Part shown: piece by piece, positions 12,664 through 24,683 of the stretch
How positions within the stretch are numbered: position 1 is the stretch's first letter
Layout of the letters: each line of letters opens with the position of its first letter
The notes under the pieces: generated by a model
What the model was told of the DNA's origin: nothing
Seen by the model: only the letters and a program-made list of their open reading frames with translations
Databases searched by the model: none
Assembly (NCBI GenBank): GCA_947172415.1
Contig: OX359199.1
Coordinates: 2,444,001 to 2,508,000 of the forward strand
Direction: 5' to 3'
DNA length: 64,000 bases
Origin: Chondrosia reniformis
Taxonomy: Eukaryota; Porifera; Demospongiae; Chondrillida; Chondrillidae
Program-made: the position numbers and the translations under genes

Positions 12664-12919
12664 ATCAGATATTTATTGGAAAATATTACACCAAACCAGC
12701 CAAGTCTCGGCTGGGGGACCAAAGTCCTAATAAATGCACACTGATGAACCCAAATGAGGGCCAAACAGCTGTCTGTGGTTCTTTGATGAATTTTTCCATC
12801 TTGGATGACTGGGAGGCGATCAGTGGTTGCTGATATAATAGGATTTCAGTCCCCTCCGCCAATATTAGACTGCCATCACTTGGCTGGTTTGGTGTAATAT
12901 TTTCCAGTGAATATCTGAT
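12664..12919. mobile_element. MITE with about 41-bp terminal inverted repeats
   Basis: The left end 'atcagatatttattgg' + 'aaaatattacaccaaacc' is mirrored at the right end as 'ggtttggtgtaatatttt' + 'ccagtgaatatctgat'. About 170 bases of non-coding interior separate the arms. It is non-autonomous and its superfamily is not determined. It lies within the tousled-like kinase relic. Confidence 0.8.
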
Positions 12920-13275
12920 CATCATCATAGTCTCTGCACATGCAGGCCAATTGCAATTTACTCCCTTACTTCATCGTATGTATGTATGTATGTATGTTAA
13001 AGTAAGGATGTATCAATAGCAGCAGCAGTATCTGTATAGCTGAGACCAGTTAATATGTAGCTGTGTATACTACACTATGCAATTGTATGTCTACTGCTCC
13101 CACTTGCAGAAGGAAGCCGAACTTCTAGTGGAATTAGAAAAGCTGAAAAGAGAAAGAATTGTTCACATTGTTCAAGGATTTCAGCAGAGGTTAATTCAAA
13201 GTGCATAACAGTGCAATTGCATCTACTAACAATATAGCATGCCTGCCCATCTATCAATGTGTTAAACTGGACCAA

Positions 13276-13379
13276 TGTCTGCCTCCTTTTTGCTATGACA
13301 TCATTCATCAGAAGGGTGGTCTGGCATACTAACATTTCTTGTCTGCCTCCTTTTTGCTATGACATCATTCATCAGAATT
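13276..13379. repeat. Direct duplication of a roughly 38-base block
   Basis: The block containing 'gtctgcctcctttttgctat' and 'gacatcattcatcagaa' occurs twice, 65 bases apart. A diverged third copy lies near 14112 ('tacctccggtccatgtttct' ... 'gtcatttgtcagaa'), so it is probably part of an old dispersed repeat. Confidence 0.7.
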
Positions 13380-14312
13380 CTGGTCTGGTATATTTTTCAA
13401 AATTTCCAACCACACACTCAGTCTAACACTCTACATTAAAAATTATCACCCTAAATTATTCCTACAGCTTGCAGACATGTTTCGGATTAGCTTATGTATG
13501 ATGGTACTTTAATGTACATCTAACAGTATGTGTATGCTGTTCTGGCGGGTTTAATAAGAACCCTCTGCTTTACTAGCTAGGGCATTACTTTTAGGAACTA
13601 TGCACTACTAGAAAAGTTCAAAAAAATGATTCTTTAATTATTGCATGATGAATAATGATCAATGAAATGTAAATGTTTAATTTTTAGATTGTTTACTAGT
13701 TTCATGTTTATTTTTTGCATGATTATGTGACTGAACTTTTTTAAGCTTTCTTTATTGCCCATTACATATATTATTTTACCTGGTGTTAGATCCAATGTCT
13801 GTCCTTTTTATATATTAAAAGGAAAACTTTGTACATTTGTGATTGAAATTCTTCTATAGGCATGCATTAAGAGAGTACAATATTCATAAGCAGCTAGATC
13901 ACCCCAATGTTGTTGGACTCTATGATGTATTTGAAATTGACAGTAACTCGTGAGTTCAAAGTTATTAAGTATACACTAACCTCTTTCAGTAGGGTTGAAT
14001 TTAGTTTTTTGTATACTGTACATTATGTGTATCTAATCTTCATTAGTTCTAGTCCACCTTAGTGAGTTTGACTGTTATTTAGTCTGACAACATAGCCTGG
14101 ACCACCTTTCTACCTCCGGTCCATGTTTCTATGATGTCATTTGTCAGAACAGTGGCCTGGAACATTTCTCACCAACACCTTTTCAGTATCAAGATGTTGA
14201 GGAAAGTGATAAATGTTAATTAATTTTTGATCCCCACCACAATAGGTGTGAATGTCAAATGTCTGCAATATCACTGAAGCAAATCTAATTCATGCACCAT
14301 TTTCCTACTCTT

Positions 14313-14475
14313 TAAAAAGCCTATAGAGAACTAAACCTGGAGAGAGCTTTGAATGAAGATACAGGTCCTGGAGACTTTTCTTTCTTCTTTTCTCCACTGG
14401 GCCAGACAGCTGTTTATGGGATTCCACCCTTCATTAGTGACCCTGGGAATCTTTGTCTTTACTTGACCTTGTTGT
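14313..14475 (-). repeat. Penelope-associated pLTR fragment, inverted, with decayed hammerhead
   Basis: The reverse complement aligns with 18350-18520: shared blocks are the 'gatgaagggtgg'-like core, 'cccagtggagaa' and 'ctgtatcttcat', and the end near 'ctctataggct'. On the minus strand at 14447-14394 the hammerhead-like layout is kept, but two core positions are mutated (CTAATGA and TAAA), so it is probably inactive. Confidence 0.65.
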
Positions 14476-14974
14476 TATGTTGTAAATGTTATACTTAGTC
14501 TACCTATGCAAATAAAATGACTAACATGGAATGGCCCTATTTTGCTATAATTCCATCATAAAAGATCTTGAAAGATTTTTGAAAGAGATGGTTTCTATGA
14601 AACGCAACATTAGAGACACCTGCCAGAAAATGGTGATATATTGTATGATATATATATAATAGCAGGGTTTGGAAAGGTTTCCAAGTACAAAATGGTCTAT
14701 CTCTTCTTAAAAACGTAACACTCTCGGTTTTGCTAAATGTAGATTTATTAGCCAATCCTTAAATAAAAAAATGAAGATCAGAAGATTCTTCAGCCCAAAG
14801 TACTTTATATTTAGGTATATGTGCACACGGGTTCTGAAAAGAGTCCCAAAGTGTACCTATTTACGTATCTTCTCAAAATAAATGTCATAGCCTAGTTAAA
14901 GAAAAAAGAAACAAAACTGTTTTTCTGTTAATTATATATTTATTTTAGTACTATCTATGTATAGCAAAAAGGTA

Positions 14975-16293
14975 TTATGTGCTTGAGAGTAAAATTTTGC
15001 ATTCTTCCGTGTAAGGTAGATACTGAATACCGAACTCAATTTTTTGATTTGGTTTGATGGTCAGTACAACCGGAAAATTTCCCTTGATTTGCAAGCGTTC
15101 AGATAAGGATAAATGGGTGCCTTTTGAGGTCACATACATCCAGGTTAATTTCAACATACGTGCACTGAAAGAACCATCACATTTAATAAATTGGCAACCT
15201 GCATCAATTATTGACTTCTTGCGTGACCATTCACCTTGGGCACCCTCTTCTGTGTGTTTCAATAGATCATTTAGTATCCGACCTGACTTTGAACTCTGTA
15301 ATTCAAAGTCTAAAGGCGGAAAGGAACTCCTACTGGAAAATGATAGCCTAAAATGTGAAGTCTCACTTTCTTGGCAAAATATTCTAGGCCAGGTCTCTAC
15401 CTTGCCATAGTATTGGATTGACTGTCTGGAACCTGCCCTAAGTGTTACCATCTTTGGATCTAGGAGTTGAAAGTCACACAGTGTACCCTTGTAGTGCCAT
15501 TTAAGTGCTTCACCAAACTTTTTGTTGTCGTAGCTTCCTGTTGGTCCAACTTCACTAATTAAATCCTCAAAAGGTATAACACCATAATAGCAAATTTGTG
15601 AAAAGAGCTCTGAAAGATGTTCACTGTCTGACTCTGGGTGATTTTCCTTCCATTCCAGGAGGGCCTTAAATATATCTATCTCAGGGTCCACAATGTCTTC
15701 GGATTTCACAATCATCTTCATAATCTCAAAAGGTAAAGGAGAGAGACTGATATCCAGAAATCGCTTAGTTATGTAGGAAATATATACAAGCTTTTATAGC
15801 TGGATTGTCTCCTAATTTCAATGGTTCCAACAAGGCCACACTTATACATAGGCTGATCACTTGATCGGGATTACTCCATTCACTTACTGTGCTTGATATA
15901 GCACCTTTTATTATAGTAATCGGCAGCTTGATACAAAAGAACTGCCTCCTCCTCTGTAACTTTAACTAGCTGACCATAAGGATAAAGTATTAATTTCTCA
16001 AAGAGACTTGCTTCAATGTCTTCTCTGATTGGTATTTCCTTCATAGCGTTTTCACCCCAATCCTCTTCAAACATGGTTTGAAAAAACTGAGAATATTGAG
16101 AGGACAGCTCTGTGAGCTGGGATTACAAGGTTGGTCACATGATTGCCATCCTCAGGAGATGTTTTCACAAAGTGAACATCTGCAGATTCAGGTCCATAGT
16201 GCTCTCTGATGTTGCCCATAGATATAGACAGAGAATGTGTAGAACTAGTAAACTTGTCATCTTGAAGTTTAAAGGGATTGCTCTTTGATTCAT
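14975..16293 (-). pseudogene. BTB-BACK gene copy A, frameshifted
   Basis: It is collinear with the intact copy at 28758-30056. The C-terminal 248 codons (15721-14975) are open, starting at 'MKMIVKSEDIVDPE'. Upstream, the BTB part is broken by small indels: a duplicated 'ta' near 15780, lost bases in the 'YYDLSI' region near 15920, and further changes near 16090. The true start would be near 16293. It has extra C-terminal residues (YTEECKILLSST) that copy C lost to a stop. Flanks match copies B and C on both sides ('gaaacaaaactg' downstream, 'aaacattaggtcatag' upstream). Confidence 0.85.
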
Positions 16294-16599
16294 TGTCTGC
16301 TTAAATGATAAATTGCTCTCCAGATTATATTTTGATGATAAACATTAGGTCATAGCTATTTATAGTAGAGTAAGTATGCAATGTTCGGACACCATCATAC
16401 GGACAGCGCTGTATCACCAACATAAACAGTGAACAGCATTTCATATAATGCTAAGTACCAGTATAACAACACCAATCTATAAGTGTTTCATTTGCAAAGT
16501 CCTGATCGTACGTTTTCTGGTGGCTTGCTTCTTTTGCTATGTAAATGACTGTATAATGCTTTAGATATGTATGTATAAACATTACAAGTACCTTTACTT

Positions 16600-18200
16600 A
16601 TTCTAAATGTAATGTAGAACCCCAGCAACTACCATATTCACTCGATTAGATAGTCTCGTGTAGCCAGACCGCTATCTCGCCTCCATATTTATATGGTGAT
16701 GTCACACGGTCACCACCCGTGTGATGTCATACATTGATAGCTTCTTCACACAAAACTTACTACCAAGCGTCTTTTCAGATATTTAAATTCAACTGTTTTA
16801 GGCAATACTGCCAACATAAAAATTAGATTGCCCTAAATTAAGAAATTCTTAATAGACCTACGTAATAAGTATGTCATAGCCCCTGCCGATAAGGTCTCTA
16901 ATATTTATATGTCAGTCTTCCTATAGACAAATCATTAATGAAGAACTAAGCAGTACCTCTACTTATGTTAAATGTACAGTAGAACCCAAACAGTTAATTA
17001 GGAAACACATAGATTTCTTAAAACTAGAGAACTTAGAATTCCCTCTTTTTACTGGATGCCTAAGCTACATAAAAACCCTTACAGCTACAGATTTATAGCT
17101 GCCCCTCACAAATGTACAACCAAACCCCGTTCTAAATTTCTAAGTTTGGCACTCAGACTAATTCTCAAACATTTTAGAGAATACTGCCTAGGTATATATA
17201 GGAATACTGGTGTAAATGCCTTTTGGATAGTAGAAAACTCACTAGAAGTCTTAGGTCTATACCCACTAGAAAAGCCCAGCTAGCTAGTTTTGATTTTTCT
17301 ACCCTATATACAGCGATCCCCATAACCTCCTTAAAGACAAGATTACTAACCTTATTCATAGTGCCTATACCTGTAGGAAGTCCCATTATAGACGTCTGTC
17401 AGGATAAAGCCTTTTGGTCTAACAATGTCGCCAATAAAGCAGTCACAGCTGTTCATTTAGTAAAGCTCTTTAATTACCTTATTGACAACATTTATGTGTA
17501 GACGGTTCTGTATTTAAGCAATGTGTAGGTATCCCTATGGGTACTGACTGTGCCCCTGTAGTTGCTAATCTTTCTCTGTTTTCCTATGAGTATGGGTTTA
17601 TGAAAGGACTATTTAAGGATAACATCACCCTAGCTATTAAATTTTAAATACTTATAGAACCTGGTATATTGATGACCTTTTATGTATCAACAACAAGGAT
17701 TTTGAACTATCAATTAGTGACATTTATAATTACCCTAAAGAACTTATATATTCTGAAAAAGATAAATACCAGCCCTATAGGAAATCCCCCCTTTTAGACT
17801 TAGATATAACTATTACTAGTAACCAATTGCAATTTATCACTAAAGTATATATGAAAAGCAAGAGGACTTTAACTTAGATATAGTAAATTTCTGCCATTTA
17901 GATAGTAATATTCCAGCCTACAGTGTCTTTATTTCACAACTAATTAGGTATTCCAGAATATGTAGTGACTTCTCCAGTTTTCAGGCTAAATGTTTGCAGT
18001 TATGGAGTCTACTGTAGGCCTATTAAGCAGGGTTACAAATACTTTAAGCTAAAATCAACCTTTAAAACCTTCCTATCCTGGCAGCCTCCAGTTAGAATCA
18101 AGTATAAGCAAAAAGTAGCTAGTATGCTTAAGGACTGTCTTGTGTTACTCCACCTCCAAAGAAATGTTACTACTATAAGACCTAAGGCTAGACTTATGTA
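16600..18200 (+). mobile_element. Penelope-like retroelement, decayed reverse transcriptase
   Basis: Shifted frames together give a Penelope-type reverse transcriptase: 'WMPKLHKNPYSYRFIAAPHK' with 'CTTKPRSKFLSLAL' (17049-17160), 'ASFDFSTLYTAIP' (17283-17322), 'GIPMGTDCAPVVANLSLFSY' (17530-17588), the catalytic 'TWYIDDLLCINN' (17659-17694) and the trailing 'YSEKDKYQPYRKSPLLDLDI'. Frameshifts near 17049, 17290 and 17640 and stops make it dead. The YIDD motif and the 'PKLHK' signature are typical of Penelope-like elements. I see no GIY-YIG domain. The flank at 16600-16650 repeats the segment at 16960-17000 and also occurs in the LANCL intron near 30970. Confidence 0.8.
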
Positions 18201-18382
18201 ATATGTCCTACTTATGTCTGTGGTTATGCTGATATTCCTTTCATAAAATTAAATTTCATCGTGTGTCTTAGTTAACACCTTATTTAACTTTTGGCACCAA
18301 AATAGTATATATAAGGCCCCTAGATTTAGCATAGAGAGCCAAGAATTCACAGAAGATCAAGATAAAGAAAAAGACAAAGACT

Positions 18383-18437
18383 CCCAGGATCACTGATGAA
18401 GGGTGGAATTCCCAGAAATGGCTGTCTGACCCAGTGG
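18383..18437 (+). ncRNA. Hammerhead-ribozyme-like motif (type I) downstream of the Penelope element
   Basis: The conserved core is present in order: CTGATGA (18393-18399), a GGG/CCC stem II with a 7-base loop, GAAA (18415-18418), a minimal 2-bp stem III with loop GGCT, and the cleavage triplet GTC (18424-18426). Stem I pairs TCA with TGA next to the core, then GG with CC beyond one mismatch. Minimal hammerheads of this kind are known from Penelope-like elements. One weakness is an A-A opposition at the base of stem II (10.1/11.1 positions). The second copy at 14447-14394 changes paired bases in compensating fashion. Self-cleavage is inferred from motif only. Confidence 0.6.
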
Positions 18438-18840
18438 AGAAGAAGGGAAAAGAAGGAAGAAAAGACTCCTGTATCTTCATCCAGAACTATCTTCAGGTTA
18501 ATTCCCCTATAGGCTCTTTTACAGAATAGGCATAGCATGTAGGAAAATTATATATTAGATTTTTCATAATATAGTATGCTTAAGGCCTGTCCTGTGTAAC
18601 CTCACACTGTGTGTTACTTAGCACATTCTTCTAAAACTGAGAAAGATTGCAGCTCATTGGGTAAGTGCACATGTACATGTGTCAACATAAAATGGCATGT
18701 GTTCTTGGGTAAATAGAGTGATAAGAATAAAGCTTCAAGTATATTTGTCAGGAATTGCTAATTGTCTCACCTCTATATAATAGACTGTAATAGACCACAT
18801 TATATAATAGTCCCTATATAGACTTAGAATGTGTTAGAGT

Positions 18841-20276
18841 TCAAGGACTCTGACTACTTGACCGGAGTGATAAAGACTGTATTGTACAGATATGTATATT
18901 AATAAATACCATGTGTAAATACCTCTGATCCAGTGTCACCTGACCTTGTGATAAACAAAATAAAGCAGTCTTAGTACAAAATGTGTTGGCAATGTCACGG
19001 CTAGGAGCTTGACGATTTCCAGACACATTAAATCGACGTACCATGCCATTGAAAGACTCACACCTATGAAATGCAATATATACATTTTTCAGTCTAGACT
19101 GTGAGCTCACATATAATACACATTCTGTAATGAACCAAGTGTACTATACTAAACTATATATACGTACCTTTCAGTGTTGTAATTGGCTGGAGGCCCAAAA
19201 TCCAGAATATTTTCTGGTAAATGTAAAAGAAGGTGAACTTTCAGCTTCTTTAGCATTTCTGGAGCTGTAGCCTCAACACAGTGAACAAAGTGTTCTATGT
19301 TGTGTATTCTCTCAAGATGTTTACACTTCTCCAATGTACCGGAATAGCACAGGCAAAGCACCTGTAAATGTCATGATAAAGAAATTCAGAGGTAATAGAC
19401 ATGCACACACACATATATGTATATGAATCCCCATTGTGCCTACATCTGAAAGAGCAATCCATAACTCCAAGTTATCAGTGGATATATAAGGATGCAATAT
19501 AAAAGGTGCCATCTGGGCCCAGATTTTGAAATTTCTCCCTACAGAAGATTGGCTATAACAAGTGACATTACTAGTAAGGCATCCACTGAATCCAGAATAA
19601 TTAAACGAGGAAATGCGGGCTAAAATTTCTTTCTTTTGTGAAGGGCTGAGGGCATTCATGGTCTTCCCCAGCAAGGTCCTAGCAGCAAAGTGTGCAAAAT
19701 CTCCACATGTGTTGATCTATATATAATTGAAATTTGAAAATATACTAACATTACATACACAACACACATTCAACCTCATGACTGAAATATACATTAAGAT
19801 AAATATATAGGTACATTACATACCTGAATACATCAAATCCTAGTTTAAGAAAAGGGCTAGCTTTTGGGTACAGTCCTGTTTCAGTGGAAAGTGCATTTTG
19901 CCTTGAAGACTCAGCTTCCATGGCCCTATGAATTTCAAGGCTCTGTTCCTTTGTTCTTACTTCTCCTAATATTGTAGGAGAATTCTTGTCAGCCTGTATG
20001 TATATAAAAGAAAAGCAATGAACACAGAATCACGGAAGCATCCTGCCGTGCCGTGCCGTGCCACCAAACATACCATGCACATGAGACAAAACTTTTTGGC
20101 AGAGCTGCCTAGATGACACAGAATCTCTGAAGCACGTGGATTGTCGCACATAATAAGAAGGACAGGTGCTACCAAGAGCACATCTTGCTTCAACCCTGCA
20201 TGGTAAACCATGATCCCTTTTTCCAATTCCTCCAACTGTTTCACAAGGGCATGCGCATGCTTCAATATTTCTATGG
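18841..20276 (-). pseudogene. Plavaka/Tnp2-like DNA transposase relic with introns
   Basis: Minus-strand blocks in order: 20276-20074 ('GLKQDVLLVAPVLLIMCDNP' then 'GSSAKKFCLMC'), 19993-19824 ('ETGLYPKASPFLKLGFDVF'), about 19720-19445 ('EILHTLLLG', 'LSPSQKKEILARISSFNYSG', 'FKIWAQMAPFIL'), 19361-19169 ('LLLHLPENILDFGPPANYN') and 19064-18950 ('CESFNGMVRRFNVSGN', 'RQAPSRDIA'). These follow the layout of Tnp2/Plavaka-type transposases that I know mainly from fungi. Splice phases match between the first three blocks, but a one-base shift breaks the third near 19672. It is probably dead. It sits between tousled-like kinase exons. Confidence 0.55.
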
Positions 20277-22359
20277 CTATACATATATACATGCAACAAA
20301 CATATATCCCAGTTGTTACTGTGTTTGTGGGAAAAGTCTATATTTAAAAGAATTGAGCATAAAGCAAGCACAATCAGGATAGTTCTATGTTTGTGAGAGT
20401 GGCATAATATTTGCACAACAATTTCTGTGATTTTTGTATTCTACCCATATACACTTAACCCAAATATAGTTTAAATCCTACGTAGTAATGTTCACATATA
20501 TAATGTATAATTTATAAATAACAATGTAGGCATAATAGGTGTACTATATAATAAAGCATATTTGTAAAACTGGAGCAAATTGCTTAGAAGAATAACTGGG
20601 AGAAAAAGAAGGGACATGCCTAGTTATGGTATAATTCATATTAATTGGATTTGTTCCTGAGGTTGTTGAGTTAGCATTTCTATTATTTTTATAGGAAATA
20701 TTCTGCTCTTATTTTCTGGAGATAAACAGCAGTATGTAGCGAAAATTACTGATTTTGGATTAAGCAAGGTTGTGGAACAAGAAGGACCTGATGGTATATG
20801 GAACTGACATCCCAAGGAGCTGGTACTTACTGGTACCTTCCACCTGAATGGTTTGTGATTGGAAAGAAGCCACCATTAATATCATACAATTAAGGTATAT
20901 ATGCATAATACTTTGGAGTAGACTGTACATGTGTGTTGCAAATGTATATATATGTGTCGTATTATTTAAAGTATATACATTCAGCAGTCAAGTATTTCTT
21001 TAATTTTTAGGTTGATGTTTCGTCAGTAGGAGTTTTATTTTATCAGTGTCTCTATGGGAAAAAGGTAATAATATATAGTTAACACTGAAAAATGAAATCT
21101 AATGGTATACACAACTTATGTGAATATTTTAAGTTGATCAAAAAGAGATATCCTATCTTTGGTATGACATCCTTTTTGTATTTCTGTAACCACGCAGCCC
21201 TTTGGTCACAACTTATCACAAGCATCCATTCTAGAACAAAACACAATGTTGAAAGCGACAGAAGTGACATAAACCAACAGTGACCCAAGAAGCTAAAGTA
21301 AGTACACATGCAAAATTGCCCGTATTAGAGGAATTCCCTAAGATGTGTGATTGATAAAATATATTTCCATTTTAGGATATTGGTAGTTATATGTACACAT
21401 ATATCAGCAAGAGTAGCCATTTTCTTTCACAAAATATAAAAATATTATCTTAACACATCCTTATAAATGCTCTTGATCTATTTTAATTAATGAAGCTTCT
21501 TTGATTATAAGAATTTTAGAGATGGTAATCTTATAATTACCTGCTATATAGACATCATGGACTTTAACCAATTAAAATGTTGGCATTGAAGTAGCCATTT
21601 CTCTGTATATATTTATAAACAAGCCATAATTGCAGTAACTTTAATTCGGTGCTTTATAAATATTTACTTCATTCATTTAGAAAATTTTATAACTTTTCTA
21701 GCTATTAAGTGAACTGTTTTACACTTAACTGTTTTTTTTTTTTTCATTTTAGAATTTTATTTCTCGTTGCTTAACTTACAAGAAAGAGGAGAGATCTGAT
21801 GTGATTACAATTTGTGAAGATGTCTATTTGAGACCTAATTCTAAGAAGACAGTATCAACTCCTCTTTAAATAGCCCTTGTTATTAGTCAATTTGTCTTTA
21901 GTAAGCTCCTGCTGTACTCTTGTAAAATGTATGTATGGAGTTTATTATTTCATTATTTCATTATTTTTATTGCTAAATGTTATATACATTGTTTTACATT
22001 ATACGTAATATACAGTGATTGTAAATATTTAATAGTAGTGACTGCGACAATTTCTTCCATACAAAACGGCAAAAGGAACATTAATGAGTTGGGGTAAGCC
22101 TGGCTAAAATTTAACTTCGCTATTATGGTAAAATTTCAGTAATTTTTTAGATTTTCAAAAGCTTATGTAATGCTATAACTAAAAGAAATTGACATATAAC
22201 TACTAGTCTACTTTTCTGAGACCTTTTTCAGTAATAAAAGCTTGTGAAATTATGTGTGTTATCGATAGCTCCTGCCTTTCCTTACAATGTTTGTTGATCT
22301 AATTTGGTTGTATATGAGCAAATCAATAACTGAATCAAAGTCACAATGTTATGTACATA

Positions 22360-22819
22360 CAGTGCAACCTCACTTATCCGAACCCCTGTGGTGTGAATTG
22401 AAACAAGTGTTGGGATAATTGAAAAGTTTGGATAACTGAAGTGAAACAGAACTTGTTCTACCATTGATTATGATAACATAAATATGCTAATGCATTACAT
22501 GTAAAGCACTAATAAGGATTAATATTGTGTTCTTTATCCCGCAATTACCGTCAACGAATACTTTTCCAACATCTTAATACAGTGGGCCCTGGTTTAACCG
22601 ACCTTCAGAAAACCAAAAACCTTATTTAACCGAACGAAATCGACTGAAACCCATCTAAATCGTATTCCCCGTAATACTTTAGGCCCTCGTATATCCGACC
22701 TCGGTTTATCCGTATCCGTATACACTAAAATGGCAGATGCACTGGGCTCATTTGGATAAATGAGGGTTCGGATAAACGAGGTTCAGATAATCGAGGTTCG
22801 GATAATCGAGGTTGCACTG
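22360..22819. mobile_element. Tigger-like MITE inserted next to BTB copy B
   Basis: Termini are CAGTGCAACCTC (22360) and its inverse ending GGTTGCACTG (22819), with TA on both sides. Copy C flank at 28621-28640 shows the unfilled site ('gtacatatagcctaatt'), so this is a clean insertion after the duplication. The interior repeats 'gataatcgaggttcg' motifs, and a second 'cagtgggccctggttt' terminus at 22580 suggests one element nested in another. No ORF. Confidence 0.85.
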
Positions 22820-22941
22820 TATAACCTAATTAAAGAAAAAAGAAACAAAACTGTTTTTCTGTTAATTATATATTTATTTTAGTATGTACGTATGTATAGC
22901 AAAAGGTATTATGTGCTTGAGAAAGCTGAGAGCAAAATTTT

Positions 22942-24241
22942 GTTTTTTTCCGAGTTGCCATGTTTAAAGTAGATACTGAATACCAAACTCAACTTTTTGA
23001 TTTGGTTTGATGGTCAGTACAACCGGAAAATTTCCCTTGATATGCAAGCGTTCAGATAAGGATAATTGGGTGCCTTCTGGGGTCACATACATCCAGGTTA
23101 ATTTCAACATACGTGCACTGAAAGAACCATCACATTTAATAAATTGGCAACCTACATCAATTATTGACTTCTTGCGTGACCATTCACCTCAGGCACCCTC
23201 TTCTGTGTGTTTCAATAGATCATTTATTGTGCGACCTGACTTCAAACTCTGTAATTCAAAGTCTAAAGGCGGAAAGGAACTCCTACTGGAAAATGATAGC
23301 CTATATAAAATGTGAAGTCTCGCTTTCTTGGCAAAATATTCTAGGCCAGGTCTCTACCTTGCCATAGTATTGGATTGACTGTCTGGAACCTGCCCTAAGT
23401 GTTACCAGCTTTGGATCTAGGAGTTGAAAGTCACGCAGTGTACCCTTGTAGTGCCATTTAAGTGCTTCCCCATGCAAAGCTTTTGTTGTCGTAGCTTCCT
23501 GTTGGCCCAACTTCACTAATTAAATCCTCAAAAGATATAACACCATAGCGAATTTGTGAAAAGAGCTCTGAAAGCTATTCATTGTCTGATTATGGGTGAT
23601 TTTCCTTCCTTCCAGGAGGGCCTTAAATATATCTATCTCAGGGTCCACAATGTCTTCGGATTTCACAATCATCTTCATAATCTCAAAAGGTAGAGGAGAG
23701 AGACTGATATCCAGAAATCGCTTAGTTATGTAGGAAATACAAGCTTTTATAGCTGGATTGTCTCCTAATTTCAATGGTTCCAACAAGGCCACACTTATAC
23801 AAAGGCTGATCACTTGATCGGGATTACTCCATTCACTTACTGTGTTAGATATAGCACCTTTTATTATTGAAAGATCATAGTAATCGGCAGCTTGAAACAA
23901 AAGAACTGCCTCCTCCTCTGTAACTTTAACTGGCTGACCATAAAGATAAAGTATTAATTTCCTGCTTCAATGTCTTCTCTGATTGGTATTTCCTTCATAG
24001 CTCTTTCACGCCAATCCCCTTCAAACATGGTTTGAAAAAACTCTGAGAAAACTGAGAGGACAGCTCTGTGAGCTGGGATTACAAGGTTGGTCACATGACT
24101 GCCATCCTTAGGAGATGATTTCACAAAGTGGACATCTGCAGATTCAGGTCCATAGCGCTCTCTGATGTTGCCCTTAGATATAGACAGAGAATGTGTAGTA
24201 TTAGTAAACAAGGGATTACTCTTTGAGTTACTTTGATTCAT
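22942..24241 (-). pseudogene. BTB-BACK gene copy B, frameshifted
   Basis: Start ATG at 24241 and an open N-terminus ('HVTNLVIPAHRAVLSVFSEF'), then a deletion near 23960 (IEASLFEKL reduced to IEAGN and a stop). A second open part covers 23900-23520, with a lost base in the WKENHPES region near 23605. Insertions near 23475 and 23305 break the C-terminal domain. It matches copy C closely in the remaining sequence. It is non-functional as a full-length protein. Confidence 0.85.
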
Positions 24242-24683
24242 GTCTGCTTAAATAGCTTTTTATAGTAACACCTATTTTTAGGAATGATGTATTCGCTGAT
24301 GTCATTAACAAAAGGATGAAATTGAAGATTCAAGTGATTATCGGTGGCGCACCAGTGCTAGACCATGGCTAGAAAATAATGACTATTGCAGTGAAGCAAC
24401 TGTTGACCTGGCGATGGAAGACCATGGTTTAATGGTTTAATGTACAAGCCTAGTAATGAAGATGTAAAAGTACGCTGGTGTGGATATATAGGTGGAGATG
24501 AAAATACTGGAGTGAAGTATTAGTATAAGAAATTGACATACTATTAAGAATGTAGACTTTTATAATTATATTGAACTTACCATTTATGATTTACCTTTAA
24601 TTTAATCAGATAACTTTTTATCACAAACGCAATTTAATTAATTGAATGTTTCTTAAAAACATGCAAGTTCCTTGTTTTCTTTT

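Larger units (their letters stand above)
12095..21869 (+). pseudogene. TLK: Tousled-like kinase relic, disabled and invaded by other elements
   Basis: Six exon-like blocks match tousled-like kinase in order. 12095-12249 is coiled coil ('AQRQEVERHSKLLQKRKP') but ends in a stop. 13110-13209 ('KEAELLVELEKLKRER') also ends in a stop. 13860-13949 is kinase subdomain III-IV ('EYNIHKQLDHPNVVGLYDV') with a GTGAGT donor. 20695-20894 has the DFG motif ('KITDFGLSKVV') and '[13 protein letters not shown]'. 21011-21064 has 'VGVLFYQCLYGKK'. 21753-21869 is the C-terminus ending 'KKTVSTPL'. A 2-base insertion shifts the frame just after GPDG near 20795, a stop precedes the exon end at 20892, and the glycine loop, VAIK lysine and HYDLKP catalytic loop exons were not found. 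The gap holds BTB copy A, a Penelope element and a Plavaka relic. It is a decayed locus or copy and cannot make an active kinase. Confidence 0.8.
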
